A program made the translations under genes and the position numbers. A DNA stretch of 64,000 nucleotides from Betaproteobacteria bacterium (GTDB taxonomy: Bacteria; Pseudomonadota; Gammaproteobacteria; Burkholderiales; Casimicrobiaceae). Numbering within the stretch: the stretch's first letter is position 1; every line of letters starts with the position of its first letter. The DNA is taken from positions 731,613 to 795,612 of the forward strand of contig BOKS01000001.1 of the NCBI GenBank assembly GCA_016861105.1. Reading direction: 5' to 3'. The notes under the pieces were generated by a model. It saw only the letters and a list, made by a program, of their open reading frames with translations, did not search any database and was not told where the DNA came from. Shown piece after piece: positions 35,287-47,065 of the stretch.

Positions 35287-35772
35287 TCACTCGCGGAAGT
35301 TCGTGTACTGGAGCGGATAGTCGGTGACCGACTTCCTCACCAGCGCGATGACGGCCTGCAGGTCGTCCCGCTTGGCGCCGGAGACGCGCACCGCGTCGCC
35401 CTGGATCGACGCCTGCACCTTGAGCCGGCTCTCCTTGACGAGCTTCTGGATGCGCCTGGCGAGGTCCTGCTCGACGCCGGTGCGCACCGTCACCGGCTGC
35501 TTGAGCTTGTTGCCGGAGATCTTCTCGGCGTCGGCATACTTGAGCGAGCGCACGTCGACCGAGCGCTTGGCGAGCTTCGCGGTCAGCACGTCGGCGACCT
35601 GCTTCAGCTTGAACTCGTCGTCGGCGAAGAGCGTCAGCGACTTGTCGCCCGTCTCGATGCGGGCGTCGGAACCCTTGAAGTCGAAGCGCGTGCCGATCTC
35701 CCGGTTGGCCTGGTCGACGGCGTTGCGCACCTCGACCTGGTCGACCTCGGAGACGATGTCGAACGAAGGCAT
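35287..35772 (-). CDS. YajQ-family nucleotide-binding protein
   Basis: 161 residues, the full family length. N-terminal [21 protein letters not shown] and [15 protein letters not shown] are YajQ hallmarks. [20 protein letters not shown] and the C-terminal [18 protein letters not shown] complete the two ferredoxin-like domains. Members bind nucleotides or nucleic acid, and the Xanthomonas orthologue binds cyclic di-GMP and controls transcription. A diguanylate cyclase gene lies at 47066, but no operon link exists. Confidence 0.95.
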   Translation of the reverse strand: MPSFDIVSEVDQVEVRNAVDQANREIGTRFDFKGSDARIETGDKSLTLFADDEFKLKQVADVLTAKLAKRSVDVRSLKYADAEKISGNKLKQPVTVRTGVEQDLARRIQKLVKESRLKVQASIQGDAVRVSGAKRDDLQAVIALVRKSVTDYPLQYTNFRE

Positions 35773-35859
35773 GGCGTGGGCTGGTCCCGGTGGGCAGGGC
35801 GCGGGAGGCGCCGTGCGAAGCCCGCATTATCGCCCGCCGGCCGTCGCCCCGGTCCCGCG

Positions 35860-37122
35860 TCACGCCGCCGGCTGTCGGGTCCCGAACCAGCCGCCCGGCA
35901 GCCGGCGGACGCGCTGGATCAGGTAGACCGCGACGCCCAGGTTGAGCAGGTTCCACGCGATGCCGTTCACGAACGCCGCCTCGTACGAGCCGGTGAGGTC
36001 GAACGCCTTGCCGGACATCCATCCCCCGAGGGCCATGCCGAACAGCGTGAACATGATCACCGTCCCTACGCGCGTGCCCGCCTCCGCCGCGGGGAAGTGC
36101 TCGCGGATGATGATGGCGTAGGCGGGCACGATGCCGCCCTGGAACAGGCCGAACAGCGCCGAGACGACGTACAGCGACACCAGGCCGTCGGCACGCAGGT
36201 AGAGGAGCAGGGCGACGCCCTGCAGGAACGAGCCGAGCACCAGCGTGCGCAGGCCGCCGATGTGGTCGCAGACGTATCCCGAGATCAGCCGGCTCGCGAT
36301 GCCGAAGGCGAGCATCAGCGCGAGCATCTGCGCGCCGCGCGCGGTGCCGAAGCCGAGGTCGGTGCAGAGCGCGACGATGTGGACCTGCGGCATCGACATC
36401 GCCACGCAGCACGCGAGCCCCGCGAGGCACAGCAGCGCGGTGGCGACGGCGGGCGACAGGCCGAACGGGCGCTGCGGATCGGCCGCGGAGGCCCGCACGC
36501 CGGGTCCGGCCGGGGTCGCCGCAGGGAGGGACGCATCGACCGGCGCGCGCTCGCGCATCATCGTCGCGAGCAGGCCGATCGACACCGCGCACAGGACCCC
36601 CGTGGCGAAGTACGTCTGCCGCCACCCCGCGATCTCGACGAAGTACTGCACGATCGGCGGCCACAGCGCGCCGGCGAGGTAGTTGCCGCTCGCGCACACC
36701 CCCACGGCGATGCCGCGGCGCCGCACGAACCACAGCGACGTGTCGGCGATCAGCGGCGCGAACATCGCCGAGCTGCCGAGCAGTCCGATGAACAGCCCGT
36801 GCGCGATCGCGAACGTCCAGATGCTGCCTGCCAGCGAGGCGGCGACGTAGCCGATGCCCAGGCCCGCCGCGCCGATCGCCAGCGGCACCACGATGCCGTG
36901 GCGGTCCGCGAGCCGGCCCATCAGGATGCCGCCGAAGCCGAAGCACACCATCAGCAGCGTGTAGGGCAGCGAGGCGTCGGCGCGGGCGACGCCGAATTCC
37001 GCCTGCACGGTCGGCAGCACGGTGACGACGGCGTACATGCCGCCGTTGCCGATCGTCATGATCGCGAGCGCGACCAGCAGGCGCCGCACGGCGTACGCGG
37101 AGTCGGGGAGGTGCGCGGGCAA
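35860..37122 (-). CDS. MFS transporter
   Basis: About 420 residues if translation starts at the TTG at 37122; GTG 37089 and GTG 37194 are alternatives, since no ATG lies before helix 1. GATAAT on the minus strand (37172-37177) is a likely -10, which would place the start codon below about 37165 and favours the TTG. Twelve helices are seen. TLLMVCFGFGGILMGRLADRHG carries the MFS loop 2-3 motif. MPQVHIVALCTDLGFGTARG in the second half resembles monocarboxylate/oxalate-formate-type carriers. Substrate unknown. Confidence 0.8.
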   Translation of the reverse strand: MPAHLPDSAYAVRRLLVALAIMTIGNGGMYAVVTVLPTVQAEFGVARADASLPYTLLMVCFGFGGILMGRLADRHGIVVPLAIGAAGLGIGYVAASLAGSIWTFAIAHGLFIGLLGSSAMFAPLIADTSLWFVRRRGIAVGVCASGNYLAGALWPPIVQYFVEIAGWRQTYFATGVLCAVSIGLLATMMRERAPVDASLPAATPAGPGVRASAADPQRPFGLSPAVATALLCLAGLACCVAMSMPQVHIVALCTDLGFGTARGAQMLALMLAFGIASRLISGYVCDHIGGLRTLVLGSFLQGVALLLYLRADGLVSLYVVSALFGLFQGGIVPAYAIIIREHFPAAEAGTRVGTVIMFTLFGMALGGWMSGKAFDLTGSYEAAFVNGIAWNLLNLGVAVYLIQRVRRLPGGWFGTRQPAA

Positions 37123-37343
37123 GGTAGGCTCGGCCGGAAGCGCGGAGCCGGATGCGCCGCACGCCGGTGCAATTATCGCCCGGACGCCCTGCACGGGTGC
37201 GGCGAGGCGGCGCGCCGCGCCGCCCGGGCGGCCCGTCGTCCGGCCGCTGCGGGGCGGGACGACCGCGCGGCAGCCTCTTGCCCGCGCCCGGCGGTTCTGG
37301 CATGTTTTCTGCAAGTCTCGGCGTCACGGAGGTGCGAGAACGC

Positions 37344-38303
37344 ATGGACACCGTCATCCCGCTGGCCGGCCTGCAGCCGATCTACTCGGTGGCCGACGTC
37401 GAGCGCGCCTGCGAGGACTCGACCGCCAAGCGCAACGAGGGACTGAAGGGCTGGTACGAGCGCATGCGCGAGCTGGGCGGGACGCGCTACATCGTCAAGC
37501 CCTCGTCGCACAAGGCGGTCGACGACCTGTACGACGCCTCGCCCAACTTCTCCGCGGTGATCGACGACCTGCGCAAGTTCCTCGCGCTCGCCGTCTCGGG
37601 CAACGAGGCCGTGCAGTTCACGCCGATGCTGCTGCTGGGCGAGCCCGGCCTCGGCAAGACCTACTTCGCCAAGCGCCTCGCGCAGGCGCTGGGCACGGGC
37701 TTCCAGTTCGTGCCGATGAGCTCGCTGACCGCCGGCTGGGTGCTGACCGGCGCATCGGCGCAGTGGCAGAACGCGCGCCCCGGGAAGGTGGCGCAGACGC
37801 TGATCGACGGCGACTACGCCAATCCCGTCGTCGTGCTCGACGAGGTGGACAAGGCCGGCGGCGACCATCGCTACGACCCGATGGGCGCCCTGTACACGCT
37901 GCTCGAGCGCGACACCGCCAGCCACTTCAAGGACGAGTTCATCGACGTCGACATGGACGCCTCGCACATCCTGTGGGTGGCGACCGCGAACGACGAGTCG
38001 GCGATTCCCGAACCGATCCTGAACCGCATGAACGTCTACGCGATCGAGCGCCCGGACGCCGACGGATCGCGGCGCATCGCGCTGGCGGTCTACCGCGAGA
38101 TCCTCGACCAGCACGCGTGGCCGTTCCCGCAGGAGCCCGACGAGTCGGTCGTCGACAAGCTCGCGAGCATTCCGCCGCGCGACATGAAGAAGCTGCTGCT
38201 CGACGCCTTCGGCACCGCGCGGCTGGCCGGCCGCGACCACCTGCTGCCCGACGACATCGACACCCGCAAGCTCTGCGGGCGGCGCGCGCGCGTCGGCTTC
38301 TGA
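37344..38303 (+). CDS. Lon-type AAA+ ATPase without protease domain
   Basis: 319 residues from the ATG at 37344 with GGAGGTGCGAG upstream. A short helical N-terminal region (about 20-70) leads into an AAA+ module: Walker A LLLGEPGLGKTYFAKR (about 95-110), Walker B VVVLDEVDKAGG (about 165-176), sensor 1 WVATANDES and arginine EPILNRMNVY. The order and spacing match the Lon/BrxL AAA domain, but neither the Lon substrate domain nor the Ser-Lys protease domain is present, and the gene ends cleanly. It may be a stand-alone remodelling ATPase. It is transcribed away from the MFS gene. Confidence 0.82.
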   Translation: MDTVIPLAGLQPIYSVADVERACEDSTAKRNEGLKGWYERMRELGGTRYIVKPSSHKAVDDLYDASPNFSAVIDDLRKFLALAVSGNEAVQFTPMLLLGEPGLGKTYFAKRLAQALGTGFQFVPMSSLTAGWVLTGASAQWQNARPGKVAQTLIDGDYANPVVVLDEVDKAGGDHRYDPMGALYTLLERDTASHFKDEFIDVDMDASHILWVATANDESAIPEPILNRMNVYAIERPDADGSRRIALAVYREILDQHAWPFPQEPDESVVDKLASIPPRDMKKLLLDAFGTARLAGRDHLLPDDIDTRKLCGRRARVGF

Positions 38304-38424
38304 CGCCACGCACCGCCGGGCGGCGGTCCTACGCCGCTTTCGGGCGCCGCCCGACGGAGGCGGCGCCGGAGCGCGCCTACCGTGGTGACCTGACGCGTCG
38401 CTTCGCGCGGCGCGTCCTACGTCG

Positions 38425-38837
38425 ATGCGCCAAGGTCGCCTTGCCTGCCTCCGCCGCTGTCTCGCGTTCGCCGCGCTGGCGGCGTTCTTCGCCGCGCCGG
38501 CCGCCGGCGACGGATTCCTCGACCACGTGGCCGGGCCCGCCGCCGGGGCCGGTCCCGTGCCGCACGCCGCGCCGCCCGCGATCGATCCGCGCGCCAGCGG
38601 CGACGTCGCCTTCCGCTTCGGCGCGCGCGCCGAGGGTCACGACCTGCCACTCACCGACGTCCACGTCGCGTTCGACGACGCCGCGACGCTGGTACGCGTG
38701 CACGCGGCCGTGTCGGACGGACCGTTCCTCGTGGCGAGCGTGCCGCAGGGCCGCTACCGCGTCACCGCGTCGCACGCGGGCCGCGCGCAGGTGATCGACC
38801 TCGACGTCGCGCCGGGCGAGGCGCTGCGCGTCGCCCT

Positions 38838-38847
<10 letters not shown>
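38425..38847 (+). CDS. secreted carboxypeptidase-regulatory-like protein of unknown function
   Basis: 140 residues. The signal peptide is residues 1-28 (CLAFAALAAFFAAPAAGDG). The mature part has a beta-sandwich look: DVAFRFGARAEGHDLPLTDV, then GPFLVASVPQGRYRVTASHAG, a phrase typical of CarboxypepD_reg-like or transthyretin-like folds. No catalytic motif. Its last ten bases overlap the end of the convergent TPR gene. Confidence 0.65.
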
Positions 38848-42015
<3,168 letters not shown>

Positions 42016-42058
42016 ACGGCAGGCGCGCGCGGCGCGCCTGCGGCGGCCGCGTCCCTGC

Positions 42059-43030
42059 CTACTCCGCCTTGAGGCCCAGCCGGCGCACCACCGGCACCCA
42101 GCGCTCGGTCTCGGACGCCATCAGCTTCGCGAAGTCCTCGGGCGAGCCGCCGACGAGGTCGAAGCCGAAGCCGTTCATCTTCTGCACGATGTCGGGCAGC
42201 TTCAGGATCGCGCCCACCTCGGCGTTGATCTTCTGGATCACAGGGCGCGGCGTGGCGGCGGGCGCGACGAGGCCGTTCCACGCCAGCGCCTCGAACCCGG
42301 GGTAGCTCTCGGCGATCGCCGGAAGGTCGGGCAGCAGCGGGAAGCGCTTGGGCGTCGTGACGGCGATCGCGCGCAGCTTGCCGGCCTGGACCTGCGCCTG
42401 CAGCGGCTGCATGACGGCGAAGATCATCTGGGTGTCGCCCTGCACCGTGGACAGGACGGCGGGTGGCGAGCCGTTGAACGGCACGTGCACCGCCTCGATG
42501 CCGGCCATCGACTTCAGCAGTTCCGCGTTGAGGTGCGACGAGCTGCCGTTGCCCACCGACGCGAAGTTGAGCTTGCCCGGGTTCGCCTTCGCCCACGCCA
42601 CGAGGTCTGCGACCGTGCGGATCGGCAGCGCGGCGTGGATCGCGAGCACGTTCGGCTGGCTCGAGGTGATGATCACCGGCGCGAGGTCCTTCGCGACGTC
42701 GTAGGGCACCTTCTGGATCAGCGGCGTGGTGGCGAGCGGGCCGTTGAAGCCCAGCAGCAGCGTGTGGCCGTCGGGCGCCGCCTTCACGACCTCGGAGGTC
42801 GCAAGCGCGCCGCCGGCACCCGGCTTGTTCTCGACGACGACGGTCGCGCCGGCGCGGTCCTTGAGCTTCTCGCCGATCGCCCGCGCCAGCACGTCGAGCG
42901 AGCTGCCCGCGGGCGCGGGCACGAGGATGCGGACCGGCCGGTTGTCCGGCCAGCCCTGCGCGGATGCGGGGGCGGACGCGAGGGTCGCGGCGGCGCAGGC
43001 GAGCGCGACGAGCAGGGTGCGGCGTTGCAT
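42059..43030 (-). CDS. Bug-family TctC substrate-binding protein
   Basis: 323 residues with the signal peptide ending ASAPASAQGWPDNRP. Signatures: RILVPAPAGSSLDVLARAIG, VENKPGAGGALATSEVVKA and VPFNGSPPAVLSTVQGDTQM. The loop after the first strand reads APAGSSLD instead of the common AAGGxxD, suggesting a different ligand carboxylate environment. It is a third Bug protein, unconnected to the pairs at 7841 and 62039. It converges on argG and lies downstream of the VOC gene on the same strand. Confidence 0.92.
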   Translation of the reverse strand: MQRRTLLVALACAAATLASAPASAQGWPDNRPVRILVPAPAGSSLDVLARAIGEKLKDRAGATVVVENKPGAGGALATSEVVKAAPDGHTLLLGFNGPLATTPLIQKVPYDVAKDLAPVIITSSQPNVLAIHAALPIRTVADLVAWAKANPGKLNFASVGNGSSSHLNAELLKSMAGIEAVHVPFNGSPPAVLSTVQGDTQMIFAVMQPLQAQVQAGKLRAIAVTTPKRFPLLPDLPAIAESYPGFEALAWNGLVAPAATPRPVIQKINAEVGAILKLPDIVQKMNGFGFDLVGGSPEDFAKLMASETERWVPVVRRLGLKAE

Positions 43031-43057
43031 GGCGGAGCCTCCAGGGGCGACGACGGT

Positions 43058-43426
43058 TCAGGGGGCGCGGTGGCAGACGGCCTCGACGTTGTAGCCGTCG
43101 GGGTCGAGCACGAACGCGCCGTAGTAGTGCGGGTGGTACTGTGGGCGCAGGCCGGGCGCGCCGTGGTCGGTGCCGCCCGCCTCCAGCGCGGTGCGGTGGA
43201 ACGTGTCGACCTCGAGCCGCGTCGCCGCGGCGAAGGCGACGTGCACGCGGGGCGAGCCCGCCGCAGGCGCGCCGGCCATGATCCAGAACTGCGGGCGGTC
43301 GGCGCCGAAGCCGATCGCCGTGTCGAATTCCATCAGCACCTGCACGCCCAGCGGGGCGAGCGCCGCGGCATAGAAGGCGCGCGAGCGCTCGAGATCGGAC
43401 ACGGGAATGCCGGCGTGGTCGAACAT
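43058..43426 (-). CDS. VOC-family (glyoxalase/bleomycin resistance-like) protein
   Basis: 122 residues, a single VOC unit pair: FDHAGIPVSDLERSRAFYAA (metal-binding His in the first strand), RVHVAFAAATRLEVDTFHRT and the C-terminal YYGAFVLDPDGYNVEAVCH with the metal-ligand Glu. AGGAGG lies five bases before the ATG. The catalytic activity is unknown: dioxygenase, isomerase and resistance proteins all share this fold. It is 27 bases upstream of the Bug gene, so both are probably co-transcribed. Confidence 0.88.
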   Translation of the reverse strand: MFDHAGIPVSDLERSRAFYAAALAPLGVQVLMEFDTAIGFGADRPQFWIMAGAPAAGSPRVHVAFAAATRLEVDTFHRTALEAGGTDHGAPGLRPQYHPHYYGAFVLDPDGYNVEAVCHRAP

Positions 43427-43519
43427 CCTAGTCCTCCTGGGTGAGGTCCGCGGCGGCCGCGGAATGGCCTCGACGGGCGCATCCGCCGCTGCCGAAGGTT
43501 GCAGCGGAGGACCGTCGCG

Positions 43520-44452
43520 TCACGGGGCGACGCGCCCGCAGACGAGCAGTTCGAGCAGCGCCTTCTGCGCGTGCAGCCGGTTCTCGGCCTCGTCCCAGAC
43601 GACGCTCTGCGGGCCGTCGATCACTTCCGCGGCGACCTCCTCGCCGCGGTGCGCCGGCAGGCAGTGCATGAACAGCGCGTCGGGCTTCGCCATCGCCATC
43701 ATCCCGGCGTCCACCTGGTAGTCGGCGAAGGCCTTGCACCGCGCCTCGTTCTCGGCCTCGAAGCCCATGCTGGTCCACACGTCCGTGGTCACGAGGTCGG
43801 CGCCGCGGCAGGCCTCCATCGGGTCGGCGAACACCGACAGCCGCGAGGTGTCGGCGAGGCCCGCGGCGCGCGGGTCGACCTCGTAGCCGGGCGGCGTCGC
43901 GACGTGCATGCGGAAGTCCAGGATCGCTGCGGCCTGCAGCCACGTGGCGCACACGTTGTTGGCGTCGCCGACCCAGGCCACGGTGCGCCCCTGGATCGAC
44001 CCGCGGTGCTCGACGTAGGTGAACACGTCGGCGAGGATCTGGCAGGGGTGGTACTCGTTGGTCAGCCCGTTGATGACCGGCACGCGCGAGTGGGCGGCGA
44101 AGCGCTCGATGATCGCCTGCTCGAACGTGCGGATCATCACCACGTCCACCATGCGCGAGATCACGCGGGCCACGTCCTCGATCGGCTCGCCGCGCGACAG
44201 CTGCGTGTCGTGCCGGTTGAGGTTGATGGCGATCCCGCCGAGCTGGTTCATGCCCGCCTCGAACGACACGCGCGTGCGCGTGCTCGCCTTCTCGAACACC
44301 ATCGCCAGCGTGCGGTCGCGCAGCGGCTGGTAGAGCTCGTAGCGCTTGAAGCGGTCCTTGATCCAGCGCGTGCGCTCGAACAGGTGGTCGAACTCCTCGC
44401 GCGTGAAGTCGCGGAACTGGAGGAAGTGCTTCGGGGCGGGGGGCGCGGACAT
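43520..44452 (-). CDS. argF: ornithine carbamoyltransferase
   Basis: 310 residues. The carbamoyl-phosphate site is FEKASTRTRVSFEAGMNQ (STRTR, about 58-63). The ornithine site carries the MHCLPAHRGEEV motif (HCLP) near residue 262, and VAWVGDANNVCATW shows the second domain. It converts ornithine and carbamoyl phosphate to citrulline. A minus-strand TAATAT (44491-44496) is a plausible -10. A TTGAC-N4-GTCAA box lies just upstream of it and could also affect argF. Confidence 0.96.
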   Translation of the reverse strand: MSAPPAPKHFLQFRDFTREEFDHLFERTRWIKDRFKRYELYQPLRDRTLAMVFEKASTRTRVSFEAGMNQLGGIAINLNRHDTQLSRGEPIEDVARVISRMVDVVMIRTFEQAIIERFAAHSRVPVINGLTNEYHPCQILADVFTYVEHRGSIQGRTVAWVGDANNVCATWLQAAAILDFRMHVATPPGYEVDPRAAGLADTSRLSVFADPMEACRGADLVTTDVWTSMGFEAENEARCKAFADYQVDAGMMAMAKPDALFMHCLPAHRGEEVAAEVIDGPQSVVWDEAENRLHAQKALLELLVCGRVAP

Positions 44453-44510
44453 CGCGAGCGCGCGTGCACGCTTTGCTTTGCAGGATCAGGATATTAGCAC
44501 GCGGTCCCGC

Positions 44511-44524
44511 TTGACCGGCGTCAA
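44511..44524. promoter_or_regulatory. TTGAC-N4-GTCAA box between argF and the nitronate monooxygenase gene
   Basis: TTGACCGGCGTCAA, perfect in both half-sites, in the 144-base divergent region. A class II site centred 41 bases upstream would place the plus-strand start near 44559, with GAGACT as a poor -10, leaving a leader of about 38 bases before the ATG at 44597. NnrS genes are classical targets of NO-responsive CRP/FNR regulators (NnrR, DNR) in other proteobacteria. Confidence 0.65.
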
Positions 44525-44596
44525 GGACCCGCGCCCGCCTTGCGGCGAGACTGCAACGTTGCCGCGCACGTCCGCGACGTCCGCGACGTCCCGCCG

Positions 44597-45781
44597 ATGC
44601 CGCCCCTGTCCGCCGCGCCGCTGTCCCACGACCTCCCGACGCTCGTCGTGCGCGCGCGCGCGCTGCTCCCGGTCGTGCAGGGCGGGATGGGCGTCGGCGT
44701 CTCGGCCCACCGCCTCGCGGGGACGGTGGCCGCGCACGGCGCGCTCGGCACGATCGCCTCCGTCGACCTGCGGCGCCACCATCCGGACCTGATGGCGGCG
44801 AGCGCCAACGCGGCCAAGGCCGTCGTCGACGAAGCGAACCTGGCCGCGCTCGACCGCGAGATCCGTGCGGCACGCGAACTCGCCGGCGGCCGCGGGATGA
44901 TCGCGGTGAACGTGATGCGCGCCGTGTCCGAGTACCGCGCGTACGTGCGGCAGGCCTGCGCGTCGGGCGCCGACGCCATCGTGATGGGCGCCGGCCTGCC
45001 GCTCGACCTCCCGGAGCTGGCGGCGGACTTTCCCGACGTCGCGCTCGTGCCGATCCTGTCGGATGCGCGCGGCATCGCCCTCGTCGTCAGGAAGTGGGCG
45101 CGCAAGGGCAGGCTGCCGGACGCGATCGTCGTGGAGCACCCGCGCCACGCCGGCGGGCACCTCGGCGCGGCGCGCGTCGAGGACCTCGCCGACCCGCGCT
45201 TCGACTTCGAGCGGGTCGTGCCCGAGGCGCTCGCGTTCTTCCGTGCGGAAGGCATCGACGAGCGGCGCATCCCGCTGATCTGCGCGGGCGGCGTGGACTC
45301 GCACGTGCGCATCCGGGAACTGCTGTCGCTCGGGGCGGCGGGCGTCCAGCTCGGGACCGCGTTCGCGGTGACGCAGGAGGGCGATGCCTCGCCGGCGTTC
45401 AAGAGCGTGCTCGCCGGCGCCGAGCCGAGCGACATCGTCGAGTTCGTGAGCGTCGCCGGGCTGCCCGCGCGCGCCGTGCGCACGCCGTGGCTCGACCGCT
45501 ACCTCGCGCACCTGCCGAAGCTCGCCGCGGTCGCGCACGCCAAGCCGCGCTGCACGCTGAAGTTCGACTGCCTGCTGCAGTGCGGCCTGCGCGACGGCAT
45601 CGCGAAGATCGGGCAGTTCTGCATCGACGCCAAGCTCGCCGAGGCGCTGCGCGGCGACGTCGCCAAGGGACTGTTCTTCCGCGGCGCCGGCAGGCTGCCG
45701 TTCGGCCGGGAGATCCGCCCGGTCCGCGATCTGCTCGCCTACCTGCTGACGGGCATCCGGCCGGACCCTGCGGCCGCATGA
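44597..45781 (+). CDS. nitronate monooxygenase-like flavoprotein
   Basis: 394 residues from the ATG at 44597. A TIM-barrel FMN protein of the NMO/2-nitropropane dioxygenase family: PVVQGGMGVGVSAHRLAGTV (FMN phosphate region), GADAIVMGAGLPLDLPEL, VEHPRHAGGHLGAARVEDL (His thought to act as base), and GGVDSHVRIRELLSLGAAGVQLGTAF. A Cys pair in FDCLLQCGLRDGIAKIGQFC near the C-terminus is characteristic of the subgroup that precedes NnrS. It would oxidise nitroalkanes/nitronates or a related anion. Its stop overlaps the start of nnrS in ATGA. Confidence 0.88.
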   Translation: MPPLSAAPLSHDLPTLVVRARALLPVVQGGMGVGVSAHRLAGTVAAHGALGTIASVDLRRHHPDLMAASANAAKAVVDEANLAALDREIRAARELAGGRGMIAVNVMRAVSEYRAYVRQACASGADAIVMGAGLPLDLPELAADFPDVALVPILSDARGIALVVRKWARKGRLPDAIVVEHPRHAGGHLGAARVEDLADPRFDFERVVPEALAFFRAEGIDERRIPLICAGGVDSHVRIRELLSLGAAGVQLGTAFAVTQEGDASPAFKSVLAGAEPSDIVEFVSVAGLPARAVRTPWLDRYLAHLPKLAAVAHAKPRCTLKFDCLLQCGLRDGIAKIGQFCIDAKLAEALRGDVAKGLFFRGAGRLPFGREIRPVRDLLAYLLTGIRPDPAAA

Positions 45782-47025
45782 AGCCGGTCCGGCTGCGCGC
45801 GGCCCACGCGCCGGTCGCACGCGCGGCGCCGCGCGCAGCGCCGGCGTTCCCGCTGCGCCTTCTCGCGACCGTGCCGCATCGCATGTTCTTCGCCCAGGCG
45901 ATGGCGCTGCTGCTGGTCGCGGTGCTGGGGTGGGCCTGGACGATGGCCGCGCGGGCGGGCTGGGTCGCCGGCCCGACCACCGGCGCCGCACAGCCGTCGT
46001 GGCATCTGCTGGCGATGCTCTACGGGTTCCTTCCGTTCTTCATGTTCGGGTTCCTGTTCACGGCCGGGCCGCGCTGGCTCGACGTCCCTGCGCCGCGCCC
46101 CGCGCTGTGGCGGCCGGCGGGCGTGGCGGCGCTGGCGGGGGCCGCGACGATGCTGCTCGCCCCCGGCGAGGCGCTCGCCCGCGCGGGCGCGGCCGTCCAC
46201 GGCGTGGCGTGGCTGGCGCTCGCGGCGGCGTTCGCGCGGCTGTTCGCCGCGAGCCGCGTCCGCGACCGCGGGCACGCGGGCGTCGTGCTCGCCGCCATGC
46301 TCGCCGGTGCGAGCGGTCCGCTCGCGTACGCGGCGTCGGGCGATGCGGCGTACCCGTGGCTCGCCTTCGCGGGCCTGTGGCTGTTCGCCGTGCCCGTGTT
46401 CGTCGCGGTGTGCCACCGCATGATCCCGTTCTTCACGGCGAACGTGCTCCCGACGATCGCGATCTTCCGGCCGTGGTGGCTGCTCGCCGCGCTGCTCGGC
46501 GGCCCGCTGGCGCACGGCACGCTGGAGGCGGCCGGCGCGCGCGGCTGGACGGGAATCGTCGACGTCCCGCTCGCGCTTCTCGCGCTCGATCTCGCGCGGC
46601 GCTGGGGGCTCGCGCAGAGCTTCGCCAACCGGCTGCTCGCGATGCTGCACGTGGGCTTCGTCTGGTACGGCGTCGCCTTCGCGCTGTACGCGGTCTCGTC
46701 GCTGACGACGCTCGCCGATCGCGGCGCTCTGGGCTCCGCGCCGGCGCACGCGCTCGCACTGGGCTACTGCGGCTCGCTCATGCTGGCGATGGTGTCGCGC
46801 GTGACCTTCGGCCACGCGGGACGCACGCTGGCGGCGGATCGGCTCACCTGGGCGCTGTTCCTGCTGCTGCAGGCGACCGTCGTCGTGCGCGTGGCGGCGG
46901 CGCTGTGGCCCGCGCCGTGGCTCCTCGCGTTCGCCGCGTTGCTGTGGGCGCTCTGCGCCGCGCCGTGGGCGCTGCGCAACCTCCCGATCTACGCGCGCGC
47001 GCGGCGCGACGGGCGCGCCGGCTGA
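45778..47025 (+). CDS. nnrS: NnrS-family heme-copper membrane protein
   Basis: 415 residues with about 12 hydrophobic helices. Family marks: LLATVPHRMFFAQAMALLL, FLPFFMFGFLFTAGPRWLDVP, and FVAVCHRMIPFFTANVLP (His/Cys region), then MLAMVSRVTFGHAGRTL. NnrS proteins contain heme and copper and protect cells from nitric oxide, especially iron-sulfur dehydratases. Translation is coupled to the NMO-like gene by a four-base overlap. The operon faces an FNR-type box at 44511. It ends 40 bases from the convergent diguanylate cyclase gene. Confidence 0.92.
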   Translation: MKPVRLRAAHAPVARAAPRAAPAFPLRLLATVPHRMFFAQAMALLLVAVLGWAWTMAARAGWVAGPTTGAAQPSWHLLAMLYGFLPFFMFGFLFTAGPRWLDVPAPRPALWRPAGVAALAGAATMLLAPGEALARAGAAVHGVAWLALAAAFARLFAASRVRDRGHAGVVLAAMLAGASGPLAYAASGDAAYPWLAFAGLWLFAVPVFVAVCHRMIPFFTANVLPTIAIFRPWWLLAALLGGPLAHGTLEAAGARGWTGIVDVPLALLALDLARRWGLAQSFANRLLAMLHVGFVWYGVAFALYAVSSLTTLADRGALGSAPAHALALGYCGSLMLAMVSRVTFGHAGRTLAADRLTWALFLLLQATVVVRVAAALWPAPWLLAFAALLWALCAAPWALRNLPIYARARRDGRAG

Positions 47026-47065
47026 GACGCGGGCGGTCCCCTCCGCGGAGGTCGTGCGCCGGCGT

